This document shows, in pieces, positions 17,424 to 26,255 of a stretch of DNA of 64,000 bases. The position numbers were made by a program, and so were the translations under genes. The notes under the pieces were generated by a model, which had not been told where the DNA came from, made no database searches, and was given only the letters and a program-made list of their open reading frames with translations. The number at the start of each line of letters is the position of its first letter. Position 1 is the first letter of the stretch. This DNA comes from Novosphingobium acidiphilum DSM 19966 (GTDB lineage Bacteria; Pseudomonadota; Alphaproteobacteria; Sphingomonadales; Sphingomonadaceae). The stretch lies in assembly GCF_000429005.1 (NCBI RefSeq), contig NZ_AUBA01000006.1, positions 1 to 64,000 of the forward strand, given 5' to 3'.

Positions 17424-18194
17424 ATGACCACCAGGCCTGACTCTGGCGGCCCCGCCACCCCGGGCCCGGCGCTGGCCGCGCAAGTCATCGCGCTGGTCGA
17501 TGATGACCGCAACATCCTGACCACCGTGTCGATCGCGCTGCAGGCCGAAGGGTTTGCCACGCGGGTCTATTACGATGGCGCGGCGGCCTTGCCCGCGCTG
17601 CTCGACAATCCGCCTGACCTTGTGGTGTGCGATATCAAGATGCCGCGCATGGACGGGTTCGACCTGTTGAACCGGTTGCGCGAAAAAAGCGATCTGCCGG
17701 TGATCTTCCTGACCAGCAAGGATGACGAGGCGGACGAGGCCACCGGCCTGGCCATGGGGGCCGACGACTACATTGCCAAACCGTTCAGCCAGCGGCTGCT
17801 GATCGCGCGGATCCGCGCGATCCTGCGCCGCGGCGAACTGGCGCGGCGGGCGGCCGCGCGTCCTGCGGACGAGGCCGGTGAACCGCTGCCCGATCTGATC
17901 CGGCGCGGGCGGCTGGCGATGGACCCGGCGCGCCACCAGGTCGAATGGACCGGCCAACCGGTATCGCTGACCGTGACCGAATTCCTGATTCTTGAGGCGC
18001 TGGCGCAGCGCCCGGGTGTGGTGCGATCGCGCAGCAGCCTGATGGACGCCGCCTATCAGGACGACGTGTTCGTCGATGATCGCACGATCGACAGCCATAT
18101 CAAGCGGTTGCGGCGCAAGTTCCGGTTGGTCGATCCGCATTTTTCTGCAATTGAGACGCTGTATGGCGCAGGCTACAGCTTTGCCGACCCCTGA
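17424..18194 (+). CDS. chvI: Two-component response regulator ChvI
   Basis: An OmpR-family regulator of 256 residues. The receiver carries the acidic triad VDDD (about 25-28), phospho-acceptor D70 in VVCDIKMPRMDG, T97 and K119 (YIAKP). The C-terminal winged helix (SLTVTEFLILEAL, IDSHIKRLRRKF) binds DNA. ALVDDDRNILTTVSIALQAEG is the signature N-terminus of ChvI proteins (quoted in part). It overlaps chvG and is divergent from pckA. ChvG-ChvI responds to acid or envelope stress in rhizobia; the signal here is unproven. Confidence 0.93.
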   Translation: MTTRPDSGGPATPGPALAAQVIALVDDDRNILTTVSIALQAEGFATRVYYDGAAALPALLDNPPDLVVCDIKMPRMDGFDLLNRLREKSDLPVIFLTSKDDEADEATGLAMGADDYIAKPFSQRLLIARIRAILRRGELARRAAARPADEAGEPLPDLIRRGRLAMDPARHQVEWTGQPVSLTVTEFLILEALAQRPGVVRSRSSLMDAAYQDDVFVDDRTIDSHIKRLRRKFRLVDPHFSAIETLYGAGYSFADP

Positions 18195-19791
18195 GCCAAA
18201 CCCGGCGGCAAGCCCACGATTGCGCCCGGTACGGCGGCGGCTGTGGCGCACGCGCGGCATTTCGCTGACCACGCGCATCCTGGCGGTCAACGTGATCGCG
18301 CTGGCGCTGCTGGCCGGCGGGTTCTTTTACCTCGACAGTTATCGCACCCAGTTGATCAACGAACGCTTTCGTCTTGCACGGGCAGAGGCGGAAATCGCCG
18401 CGACCGCGCTGGCCAAAGCCAGCCCCGATCAACGGCGGCGGCTGCTGGTCGACATCGGGTCAAGCCAGGTGCTGCAATTGCGGCTGTTCAGCCCCGACGG
18501 CGCGCTGGAACAGGACAGCTTTCACCTTGGCCCGCCCGCGTTCGCGTTTGTCGACCCGGCAAGCGAACCGTGGTTTCAGTCTGCCGCACGCGCGCTGGAC
18601 CGCGGGGTGGATGCCATCGTCGGCGCCCCGTCGGTGGAAAACTATCGCGAACCGCCCGACACGCGCGCGGCCGATTGGCCCGAAATTGCCCGCGCGCGCC
18701 AATCGGGGCGCACCGAAGTGTTCTTGCGCTATGCACCCGACCGCACGCCGGTGATCACGGCGGCCACGCCTGTGGGCGACGGTGCGGGTGGCGATCGCGG
18801 CGAAATGCTGCTGACGATGCGCAACGCGCTGGATGTAACGCAGGCGGTGCGCGATGCGCGCCAGACGCTGGTGATCATCATCGGGCTGGCGCTGTTCCTG
18901 TCGGTGCAACTGTCGCTGTTTCTGGCGCGCACGATTGTCCAGCCGTTGCGCGCGCTGGTGCGCGCGGCGGTGCGGGTGCGGCTTGGACGCGATCGCGCGG
19001 TGGTGGTGCCGCGCCTGCCCGATCGTGGCGATGAAATCGGACTGCTGGCGCGCGCGTTTTCCGACATGACGCATGCGCTTCGCCAACAGATCGACGCGGT
19101 GGAAAGCTTTGCCGCCGATGTGGCGCACGAACTGAAAAATCCGCTGGCCTCGCTCGCCAGCGCGGTGGAGGCCATGGACAAAGTCGATGATCCCGATCTG
19201 CGCCGCCAGCTTTACGCCATTGCCACGCACGATGTGCAACGGCTTGACCGGTTGATCTCGGAAATTGCCGAGGCCAGCCGGATCGATGCCGCGCTTAGCC
19301 GTGCGACCTTTGCGCCGATCGATCTGGCGCTGCTGGCGGCCAATGTGGTGGGCGCGCGCGGGGCACGTCCGGGCCTGGCCGGATGTCCGATCCGGTTCCG
19401 CAGGGGCGAAGGCGATACCCATGTCGCCGGCGACGCGCTGCAGCTGGAACGCGTGATGGACAATCTGCTCGACAATGCGGTGTCGTTTTCGCCGCCTGAC
19501 GGTGAAGTCGAGGTGCGCATCTGGGCCGATGGCGGACGGGTGCACCTGTCGGTCAGCGACGATGGCCCCGGGGTCGCCCTGCTCGACCGCGAAAAGGTGT
19601 TCGACCGGTTCCACTCGGTGCGCCCCGATGAAGAGGCGTTTGGCGGGCACAGTGGCCTGGGACTGGCCATCGCGCGCACCATTGCCGAAGCGCACGACGG
19701 CACGCTGGACATTGTCGACAAACCCGATGGCACGCCCGGCGCATGTCTGATGCTGTCGTTGCCGCCGATCGGCGAAGAGGACGAGGAATGA
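18163..19791 (+). CDS. chvG: Sensor histidine kinase ChvG
   Basis: A 542-residue membrane kinase partnering ChvI. Two transmembrane segments, about 36-57 and 235-254, flank a periplasmic sensor domain of roughly 175 residues. A HAMP-like linker leads to the H-box VAHELKNPLAS (H322) and an ATPase domain with N, G1 (DDGPGV) and GLGLAIA boxes. ATG 18163 gives a 32-base overlap with chvI. The stop overlaps the hprK start, so chvI-chvG-hprK form one transcription unit. Confidence 0.92.
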   Translation: MAQATALPTPEPNPAASPRLRPVRRRLWRTRGISLTTRILAVNVIALALLAGGFFYLDSYRTQLINERFRLARAEAEIAATALAKASPDQRRRLLVDIGSSQVLQLRLFSPDGALEQDSFHLGPPAFAFVDPASEPWFQSAARALDRGVDAIVGAPSVENYREPPDTRAADWPEIARARQSGRTEVFLRYAPDRTPVITAATPVGDGAGGDRGEMLLTMRNALDVTQAVRDARQTLVIIIGLALFLSVQLSLFLARTIVQPLRALVRAAVRVRLGRDRAVVVPRLPDRGDEIGLLARAFSDMTHALRQQIDAVESFAADVAHELKNPLASLASAVEAMDKVDDPDLRRQLYAIATHDVQRLDRLISEIAEASRIDAALSRATFAPIDLALLAANVVGARGARPGLAGCPIRFRRGEGDTHVAGDALQLERVMDNLLDNAVSFSPPDGEVEVRIWADGGRVHLSVSDDGPGVALLDREKVFDRFHSVRPDEEAFGGHSGLGLAIARTIAEAHDGTLDIVDKPDGTPGACLMLSLPPIGEEDEE

Positions 19792-20231
19792 GCACCGCGC
19801 ACCAGGCCAGCGCGGTGGCGGTTGACGGCCGCGCGGTGCTGATCGAGGGGCCGCCGGGCAGCGGCAAGTCAAGCCTGGCGCTGGCGTTGATCGACCGGGG
19901 TGCAAGTCTGATTGGCGACGATGCTGTCATGCTGGACGCTGACGCAGGGTGCCTGTGGGCCAGCCCCCACCCCAATGTTGCCGGTTTGATGGAAATTCGC
20001 AATGTCGGGCTGGTGACCATGCCGGCGGTGGGCGGGGTGCCGGTCGCGCTGGTGCTGATGCTCGATGCAGATGCGCCGCGGCATGTCGAGGCGCCCGAGC
20101 CCGCCACCCGCGCGGGCGTCGCTGTGCCGTTGTTGCGGCTATGGCCCGACAGTCCCGTTCTGGCCTTGCGTGCAGAATGGGCGCTGCGGCATTATGGCCT
20201 TGCATCCCGCAGCCCAAGGCAGGTTCGATGA
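19788..20231 (+). CDS. hprK: HPr kinase/phosphorylase, short C-terminal-domain form
   Basis: Phosphorylates HPr on serine in the carbon/nitrogen PTS regulatory circuit. The 147 residues cover only the catalytic domain, as is normal for alphaproteobacterial HprK. The Walker A GPPGSGKSS lies at 21-29 and the family motif GLMEIRNVGLV at about 65-75. ATG 19788 overlaps the chvG stop (ATGA) behind a GAGGACGAGGA-type ribosome site. The stop overlaps the Rieske gene in the same way. Confidence 0.92.
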   Translation: MSTAHQASAVAVDGRAVLIEGPPGSGKSSLALALIDRGASLIGDDAVMLDADAGCLWASPHPNVAGLMEIRNVGLVTMPAVGGVPVALVLMLDADAPRHVEAPEPATRAGVAVPLLRLWPDSPVLALRAEWALRHYGLASRSPRQVR

Positions 20232-21271
20232 CCGATCGCGCGCCCATGCTGACCAACCTTGCGGCGCGTTATTACGCCGATCCCGCGATTTTCGAGGCCG
20301 AGCGCCAGGCGATTTTCCGGCGGACGTGGCAATTGCTGGGCCCGGCATCGCGTCTGGCCGATGCGGGCGATTACCTGGCGGTCGATGTTGCGGGGTGGAA
20401 ACTGTTTGCGCTGCGCGGAGAGGACGGCACCTTGCGCGCGTTTCACAATGTGTGCCGCCACCGCGGGGCGCGGCTCCTGGCCGAAGGGGCAGGGGTGTGC
20501 AAGGTGCTGCGCTGTCCCTATCACAACTGGGTCTATGCCAGCGACGGCGCGTTGCGGCATGCGCCGTGGTTTGGCGAGGATCCCGGTTTTGCTGTGTCGC
20601 AATGGCCGCTTGAATCGGCGCATCTGGCGCAATGGCGCGGGCTGGCGTTCATCGCGATCGATCCCGCGGTCGATCTGCTGGTGCAATTGGGTGACCTGCC
20701 CGCCGAACTGGCCGACTATCCGATCGAGCGCTACCTGCCGGTCGAACAGCACCGCTTTGATGCGCAGACCAATTGGAAAACCTACACCGACAATTTCGTC
20801 GAGGGCTATCACATCCCCGGTATCCATCCCGGTTTCCTGAAAACCATCGATTTTTCGCGGTTCGAAACCGCAGCGCTGAACGGCGTGGTGCGGATGACCT
20901 CGCCGCAGAAGGATGGTGCGTTCTATGGCGGCAAATGGCTGTGGATGTGGCCCAACTGGACGCTGTCGATTTTTCCCGGCGGCATGAACATCAGCCGGAT
21001 CAGTCCGGTGGGTATCGCAGCAACGCAGATCACTTATGATTTCCTGTTTGCCGACCATTCGGACGCGGCCGCAGACACGCGGCGCCGGACGATCGACGGC
21101 ACTTGCGCGATCGTCCGGGAAGACTTTGAAATCTGCGAACACACCCAGCAAAACTATATGTCGGGCGGCTATCTGCCCGGGCCGTTGAGCCCGCGGCACG
21201 AGCAATCGGTGGCCTATTTCCAGGCCAGGGTGAAACAGGCGCTGGCCACGTGCCTGCCCGTGGGGGTGTGA
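20228..21271 (+). CDS. Rieske-type aromatic ring-hydroxylating oxygenase alpha subunit
   Basis: A 347-residue Rieske non-heme iron oxygenase. The [2Fe-2S] ligands are C76-R-H78 and C96-PY-H99. The mononuclear iron site is in DNFVEGYHIPGIHPGF (H195, H200), with bridging D188. It most resembles phenylpropionate-dioxygenase/choline-monooxygenase-type alpha subunits, but the substrate cannot be predicted. No ferredoxin or reductase gene is adjacent. It is coupled by ATGA to hprK and is inserted between hprK and rapZ, which normally lie together. Confidence 0.87.
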   Translation: MTDRAPMLTNLAARYYADPAIFEAERQAIFRRTWQLLGPASRLADAGDYLAVDVAGWKLFALRGEDGTLRAFHNVCRHRGARLLAEGAGVCKVLRCPYHNWVYASDGALRHAPWFGEDPGFAVSQWPLESAHLAQWRGLAFIAIDPAVDLLVQLGDLPAELADYPIERYLPVEQHRFDAQTNWKTYTDNFVEGYHIPGIHPGFLKTIDFSRFETAALNGVVRMTSPQKDGAFYGGKWLWMWPNWTLSIFPGGMNISRISPVGIAATQITYDFLFADHSDAAADTRRRTIDGTCAIVREDFEICEHTQQNYMSGGYLPGPLSPRHEQSVAYFQARVKQALATCLPVGV

Positions 21272-21346
21272 CATGCCGGGGCGAACGTGCCGCATCATTG
21301 GGGCAAGCCTCTTCCCTTGGCCCGGGCTTGGGCGCACAGCACGGCA

Positions 21347-22300
21347 ATGATCGACGACTCGCCCGCCAACCACCCCGGGGCCGCAGAACCGCAACGCATC
21401 CTGCTGGTGACCGGCATGCTGGGCGCGGGCAAGACCACCGCGATGCGCGCGCTGGAGGATCTGGGCTGGGAAGCGATCGACAATTTTCCGATCCGCCTGC
21501 TCGATCGCCTGCTCGAAACCGGACCGGGATCGGCAGGACTTGATGCCGGGGCGCCGGTGGCGATCGGGTTCGATACGCGCACCCGCGGGTTTGATCCGCG
21601 CGCGATCATCGACCGCGTGAAGGGCCTGTCCGAACGCGACGATCTGTCGATTACCACGCTGTTTCTCGATTGCGGCGGGGGCGAACTGCAACGTCGGTAC
21701 AACGAAACGCGGCGGCCCCATCCGATGAGCGACGACAAGCCGGCCGAAGGCGGTATTGCCGCCGAACGCGAATTGCTGGAACCGTTGCGCCGCTGGGCCG
21801 ATGTGGTGATCACCACCACCGATTTTACCACGAATGATCTGCAACAGGCGATCCGCGCACAATTTCACCAGGGCACGTCGCCGCGTCCGGTGATCACGAT
21901 CAGCAGTTTCGGCTTTTCGCGCGGCACCCCGCCCTTGTCCGACATGGTGTTCGACATGCGGTTTCTGGCCAATCCGTATTGGGTCGAGGAACTGCGCGCG
22001 ATGACCGGGCGCGACACGCCTGTGGGCGATTATATTCGCCGCGACCCTGCGTTTGACGATGCGTTTGCGCGGGTTCGTGATCTGCTGTTGCTGCTGCTGC
22101 CCCGGTTCGAAAACCAGGGCAAGGCCTATGTCAATATTGCCTTTGGCTGCACCGGAGGCAAACACCGCTCGGTGTTCATGGCGGAACAGATCGCTTCAGC
22201 CTTGCGCGACGCGGGTTTTTCACCCACATTGCTGCATCGCAACCTGGGCTCGCGCGCCGATGATCTGGTCGAAAGAAGTGGCGCATGGGGGACAAGGTGA
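21347..22300 (+). CDS. rapZ: RNase adapter protein RapZ
   Basis: A P-loop protein (317 residues) of the RapZ/YvcJ family. GMLGAGKT (23-30) is the Walker A motif. The C-terminus carries the conserved FGCTGGKHRSV, which binds regulatory RNA or sugar-amine signals in enterobacteria. ATG 21347 is chosen because upstream starts add residues not found in the family. The ribosome site is weak, and a 75-base gap separates it from the Rieske gene. It lies in the PTS block (hprK, EIIA, HPr), its standard alphaproteobacterial position. Confidence 0.93.
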   Translation: MIDDSPANHPGAAEPQRILLVTGMLGAGKTTAMRALEDLGWEAIDNFPIRLLDRLLETGPGSAGLDAGAPVAIGFDTRTRGFDPRAIIDRVKGLSERDDLSITTLFLDCGGGELQRRYNETRRPHPMSDDKPAEGGIAAERELLEPLRRWADVVITTTDFTTNDLQQAIRAQFHQGTSPRPVITISSFGFSRGTPPLSDMVFDMRFLANPYWVEELRAMTGRDTPVGDYIRRDPAFDDAFARVRDLLLLLLPRFENQGKAYVNIAFGCTGGKHRSVFMAEQIASALRDAGFSPTLLHRNLGSRADDLVERSGAWGTR

Positions 22301-22519
22301 TACGATGTTTTGCGCTTTTTCAAAGCTTTAATCGAAAATGAAAACACGTATGGCGATCGGGGAAGGATCGATCCTGAAGCTGACAGATTCGCAAAGCGGC
22401 ATGCCTGCACGCCTTGCCGCAACCCGCACGGTGTGCCGTAATGGCCCATCGCACGTTCAGGTGCGTCACGGTATGGATGGGCGCGGCGCGCGGGTCGCCT
22501 TTTGGAGCCACGTCGTTTC

Positions 22520-22924
22520 ATGATCGGTCTTATTCTAGTCACCCACGGCGCACTGGCCGATGAATTCATCCACGCGATGGAACATGTGGTCGGGCGTCAG
22601 TCGGATGTTATCGGGGTCTGTATCGGACCCAACGACGATATGGAAAAACGCCGCCGCGAAATCGCCGACGCGATCAAGCGTGTCGACAGCGGCGAAGGCG
22701 TGATCGTGCTGACCGACCTGTTCGGCGGAACCCCGTCAAATCTGGCGATTTCGCTGATGCAGGCGGGCAAAGTGGAGGTGATCGCGGGGATCAACCTGCC
22801 CATGCTGATCCGCCTGGCCAAGGCGCGGGCGTGCATGGGCGTACGCGAAGCGACCGCGGCTGCACGCGATGCAGGGCGCAATTATATCACGATCGCTTCC
22901 GAATTTCTTGGGCAGGATGCGTAG
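22520..22924 (+). CDS. PTS EIIA component, mannose/sorbose family
   Basis: A cytoplasmic phospho-carrier of 134 residues. The phosphorylated histidine is H9 in LILVTHGALADE, and TDLFGGTPSNLA is the second family motif. With HPr and HprK but no sugar permease, it probably belongs to the regulatory PTS typical of alphaproteobacteria rather than to sugar transport. It is separated from rapZ by 219 bases and followed after three bases by HPr. Confidence 0.9.
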   Translation: MIGLILVTHGALADEFIHAMEHVVGRQSDVIGVCIGPNDDMEKRRREIADAIKRVDSGEGVIVLTDLFGGTPSNLAISLMQAGKVEVIAGINLPMLIRLAKARACMGVREATAAARDAGRNYITIASEFLGQDA

Positions 22925-22927
22925 GCG

Positions 22928-23224
22928 ATGTCGAGCCAGGTCTATGTCGCGCGTGAACGCGTTACCATTGTCAACCAGCGCGGGCTGCATGCGCGCGCCA
23001 GTGCCAAATTTGTCAATGCGGTGGCCAAGCTGCCCGCAGGGTTCGACGTGATCGTGGCCAAGGACGGCACCGAGGCCAATGGCGGATCGATCCTGGGCCT
23101 GATGATGCTGGGCGCGGCCAAAGGCGACAGCGTCGATCTGTCGGTGGCCGGCGAAGCGGGTGAGGCCGACGCCATCCTGATGAAGCTGGCCGGTCTGATC
23201 AAGGACGGCTTCGGCGAGGACTGA
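22928..23224 (+). CDS. ptsH: HPr phosphocarrier protein
   Basis: A 98-residue HPr. The EI-dependent phosphorylation site H21 is in RGLHARASAKF. The serine phosphorylated by HprK is in GGSILGLMML (S54). It is the phospho-acceptor and donor between enzyme I and the neighbouring EIIA. Enzyme I, which often follows, is absent here; an RNA methyltransferase comes next. Confidence 0.95.
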   Translation: MSSQVYVARERVTIVNQRGLHARASAKFVNAVAKLPAGFDVIVAKDGTEANGGSILGLMMLGAAKGDSVDLSVAGEAGEADAILMKLAGLIKDGFGED

Positions 23225-23248
23225 TCCGATCGCCGATATTGGATTGTC

Positions 23249-24049
23249 ATGATTCGCAAGACCATTACCGGGTTTTCCAACCCCACGATCAAATTCGTGC
23301 GCAGCCTGCGCGACAAGAAACACCGGCGGCGCGAAGGACGGTTTCTGGCCGAGGGGCTGCGCCTGTTGACCGATGCACGCGCCAGCGGACGTCTGCCCGA
23401 ACTGTTGTTGATGGCAGTCACGCGCGATCCGCACCCGCTGCTCGACGATCTGGAACGCGCGGTGTTCGATGCCGGGGGCGATGTGATCGAAGTGCCGATC
23501 GACATCCTGGCCAAAGTGACGGGCAAGGACAATCCGCAGGCGGTGTGCGGCGTCTTTGCCGAATGGGACACCGGGCTGTCGTGCCTTGACCGCACGGCCG
23601 CGCCGATCTGGCTGGTGGCGCAGGCGATGCGCGATCCCGGCAATCTGGGCACGATGCTGCGCACGGCCGACGCGGTGGGCGCAGGCGGGGTGATCCTGAT
23701 CGACGATTGCGTCGATCCGTTCAGTGTCGAGGCGGTCCGCGCCAGCATGGGTGCGATTTTCACGCAAAGACTGGTGCAGGCGCGCTGGGACGATTTCATC
23801 GCCTGGCTGCGTCAGGGGCCGGGCCAACTGGTTGCCGCCTCGTTGCGCGACGCGGTGCCCTATCGCGGGGCAGCCTATGCTGCGCCGTGCTTTGTGATGG
23901 TCGGCAACGAATCGCGCGGCTTGCCCGAAGACTATGAAATGGCGTGCGACTTGCGCGTGACGATGCCGATGCTGGGGCGCGCCGACAGCCTGAACGCGGC
24001 GGTCGCGGCGGCGGTGCTGGGTTATGAAGTGCTGGCGCGCCTGGGCTGA
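23249..24049 (+). CDS. SpoU/TrmH-family RNA 2'-O-methyltransferase
   Basis: A 266-residue SPOUT methyltransferase. The N-terminal substrate-binding part (HRRREGRFLAEGLRLL) precedes the knot domain. Motif 1 is RDPGNLGTMLRTADAVGA, motif 2 is VMVGNESRGLP, and motif 3 is LGRADSLNAAVAAAVLGYE. The target is probably 23S rRNA or tRNA 2'-O positions. Family membership is clear, the exact nucleotide is not. It begins 24 bases after HPr and may be co-transcribed. Confidence 0.9.
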   Translation: MIRKTITGFSNPTIKFVRSLRDKKHRRREGRFLAEGLRLLTDARASGRLPELLLMAVTRDPHPLLDDLERAVFDAGGDVIEVPIDILAKVTGKDNPQAVCGVFAEWDTGLSCLDRTAAPIWLVAQAMRDPGNLGTMLRTADAVGAGGVILIDDCVDPFSVEAVRASMGAIFTQRLVQARWDDFIAWLRQGPGQLVAASLRDAVPYRGAAYAAPCFVMVGNESRGLPEDYEMACDLRVTMPMLGRADSLNAAVAAAVLGYEVLARLG

Positions 24050-24082
24050 CAGCGTGGCGGTTGCAACGGCACTGTCAGCGCG

Positions 24083-25579
24083 TCATTCGGCGGCAGGCGC
24101 ATCCTCGGCAATCAGGGCAACCGGTTCCACATCCGCCGCACCATATCGCGGCGCGCTTTCGATCAGGGGCACATCCTCGATCTCGCGCTTGCCGATTTCG
24201 ATGTGCTTGTCACGCAGGCGGCGTCCGGCGGACAGCACATTGCGTTCAAAGCTGCCGACGAACTTGTTGTAATTGGTCACCGCCGATTCCAGCCCGCTGC
24301 CGACGCGCTTCAGATGGTCGGCCGCCACCGACAGGCGGTCGTACAGATCGCCGCCCATCTTGCCGATTTCGCGGGCTTCGCGGGCCAGGCCATCCTGTCG
24401 CCAGACTTGCGCGATGGTGCGCGCAATGGCGACCAGATTGGTCGGGCTGGCCAGCAGCACGCGGCGTTCAAACGCGAAATCCCACAGATTGGGATCATGC
24501 TCCAGCGCTGCGGCAATGAAATGTTCGCCCGGCACGAACATCAGCACATAGTCGGGCGCATCGTCAAACTGGCTTTGGTACGATTTGCCGCCCAGTGTCT
24601 GGATATGGTTGCGCATTGATTGCACGTGCAAGTTCAGCGATACCGCGCGCGCCTCGTCGGTTTCGGCCTCGAACGCATCCTGATAGGCGTTCAGTGACAC
24701 TTTGGCGTCGATCACCAGCAGCTTGTTGCCCGGGATGCGCACGATCGCGTCGGGGCGCAACCGGCCTTCGTCGGTGTCGATCGACTGCTCGGTGACGAAA
24801 TCGGTGTGTTCGGACAACCCGCACTGTTCCAGCACGTTGCGCAGCTGCAATTCGCCCCAGCGGCCGCGCGTCTTGGGCCCGTTGCGCAGCGAATTGCCCA
24901 GTTGTGCCGCTGCAGAACGCACCGCCTCCTGGCCTTCGCGCATCGACTGGATCAGCCCGGACAGATTGCCAAAGGCATCGATCCGGTCCTTTTCCAGCTT
25001 GCCCACCTGATCCTCATAGGCCTTCAGCCGCTCGCCCACCGGGGCAAGCAGCGATTTGAGCCGCTCGCCCTGGGCCTTTTCGCTTTCTTCAAACCGCGCA
25101 TTGGCCCGTGTCAGAAACGCATCCTGCGCCTGGGCCAGCACTTTGCTGCCGGCGTTTTCGAATTCCTTGCGCAATTGTTCCTGTGCGGTGATCAGCAGAC
25201 GCCTCTGCTCGTCGAAATTGGCGGCATCGGCCTTGAGCGTGGCCAGCTCGGTCGCCAGCCCTTCGCGCGCGGTACGGAGCAGGGCCAGCTCTGCACGCAG
25301 CCGATCGGCATCGGCGGCGTGCGCCTCGGCGGTGGCCAGGCGCGGGGCCAGCGTGTCGCGTTCGCGGCGCAGTTCGGCCAGATCTGCGGCCAGCGCATCG
25401 GCCTGGCGCACGCGTTCGCTCATGCCCGCCAGATCGACCGTCATCTGCTTGACCGTCGCCTCGTGCGCGTCGGCGCGCGCACGCCATTCTGCGACGGGCC
25501 TTGCGCCCAGAACCCAGCCGACGATCAGCCCGGCGATCAGGGCGACAACGGCGATACCGGCAATGATCAGCGAATCCAC
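24083..25579 (-). CDS. rmuC: RmuC-family DNA recombination protein
   Basis: A 498-residue protein. One N-terminal transmembrane helix (IIAGIAVVALIAGLIVGWVL) is followed by a long coiled coil rich in Ala/Glu/Arg (about 30-200). The nuclease-like RmuC core then includes RGRWGELQLRNVLEQCGL and IDAKVSLNAYQDAF. It is thought to limit inverted-repeat rearrangements during replication. The start is GTG 25579. It is last in a leftward recR-def-rmuC set. Confidence 0.9.
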   Translation of the reverse strand: MDSLIIAGIAVVALIAGLIVGWVLGARPVAEWRARADAHEATVKQMTVDLAGMSERVRQADALAADLAELRRERDTLAPRLATAEAHAADADRLRAELALLRTAREGLATELATLKADAANFDEQRRLLITAQEQLRKEFENAGSKVLAQAQDAFLTRANARFEESEKAQGERLKSLLAPVGERLKAYEDQVGKLEKDRIDAFGNLSGLIQSMREGQEAVRSAAAQLGNSLRNGPKTRGRWGELQLRNVLEQCGLSEHTDFVTEQSIDTDEGRLRPDAIVRIPGNKLLVIDAKVSLNAYQDAFEAETDEARAVSLNLHVQSMRNHIQTLGGKSYQSQFDDAPDYVLMFVPGEHFIAAALEHDPNLWDFAFERRVLLASPTNLVAIARTIAQVWRQDGLAREAREIGKMGGDLYDRLSVAADHLKRVGSGLESAVTNYNKFVGSFERNVLSAGRRLRDKHIEIGKREIEDVPLIESAPRYGAADVEPVALIAEDAPAAE

Positions 25580-25639
25580 GAAGCGGGCACCCTTACGATC
25601 CAGAACGAACCGTGAACCTACCGGGTGCTGTCGGTTCGA

Positions 25640-26209
25640 TCAAGCCGCGCGGCGGATCTTTTCCAGCTTCTTGAGCGCCATGCCGCGTTTCAGCCGCGAC
25701 AGGTGGTCGATAAACAGGATGCCTTCGAGATGATCCATCTCGTGCTGCAGGCAGGTTGCCAGCAAACCGTCGATGTCGGCTTCGTGGACGGTGCCGTCGA
25801 CATCCTGCCAGCGCGCGTGGATCGCGGCGGGGCGGGTGACGTCGGCATAGATTTCGGGAACCGACAGGCACCCTTCGCTATAGACCGACATGTCCTGCGT
25901 GGTCGGCGTCAACACCGGATTGATGAACACCCGTGGTTCTTTCTTCACCGGCTGGTGGCTGTGCGCGTGGCCGCCGTGCGATGTGCACACTTCGGGTTCG
26001 GCATCGGGATCGTCGGGTTGCAGATCGATCACCAGCACGCGCAGCGGCACGCCCACCTGGATCGCGGCAAGGCCGATGCCCGGGGCATCGTACATCGTTT
26101 CGAACATGTCGGCGACAAGCGTGCGCAAGTCGTCGTCAAAGGTTTCAACCGGTTTCGACACCTGCTTGAGCCGGGCGTCGGGAATTTCGATGATTTCGCG
26201 GATAGCCAT
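25640..26209 (-). CDS. def: Peptide deformylase
   Basis: Removes the N-formyl group from nascent proteins. The 189-residue protein has all three motifs: GIGLAAIQ (44-51), EGCLS (112-116; metal ligand C114) and HEMDH (156-160; two histidine ligands and the catalytic glutamate). Unusually, an insertion around residues 68-91 is acidic and then histidine-rich (CTSHGGHAHSHQPVKKE). It might bind metal. Its usual partner fmt is divergent and separated by recR. Confidence 0.95.
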   Translation of the reverse strand: MAIREIIEIPDARLKQVSKPVETFDDDLRTLVADMFETMYDAPGIGLAAIQVGVPLRVLVIDLQPDDPDAEPEVCTSHGGHAHSHQPVKKEPRVFINPVLTPTTQDMSVYSEGCLSVPEIYADVTRPAAIHARWQDVDGTVHEADIDGLLATCLQHEMDHLEGILFIDHLSRLKRGMALKKLEKIRRAA

Positions 26210-26255
26210 GGGGCCCAGATAATCAGCAAGGCCGCTGCCTGCAAGGGGCGGTTTG

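Noticed and set aside
20192..22165. 657-residue antisense frame across the Rieske and rapZ genes
   Set aside because: Shadow of two well-supported genes, with no domain or ribosome site.
22338..22523. 61-residue frame ending in an ATGA overlap with the EIIA gene
   Set aside because: The overlap is suggestive, but the peptide has no recognisable feature and no ribosome site precedes it; insufficient support.
25625..25660. GGTTCGATCAAG resembling a tRNA T-loop
   Set aside because: No acceptor stem or anticodon arm can be folded around it; it covers the end of def.
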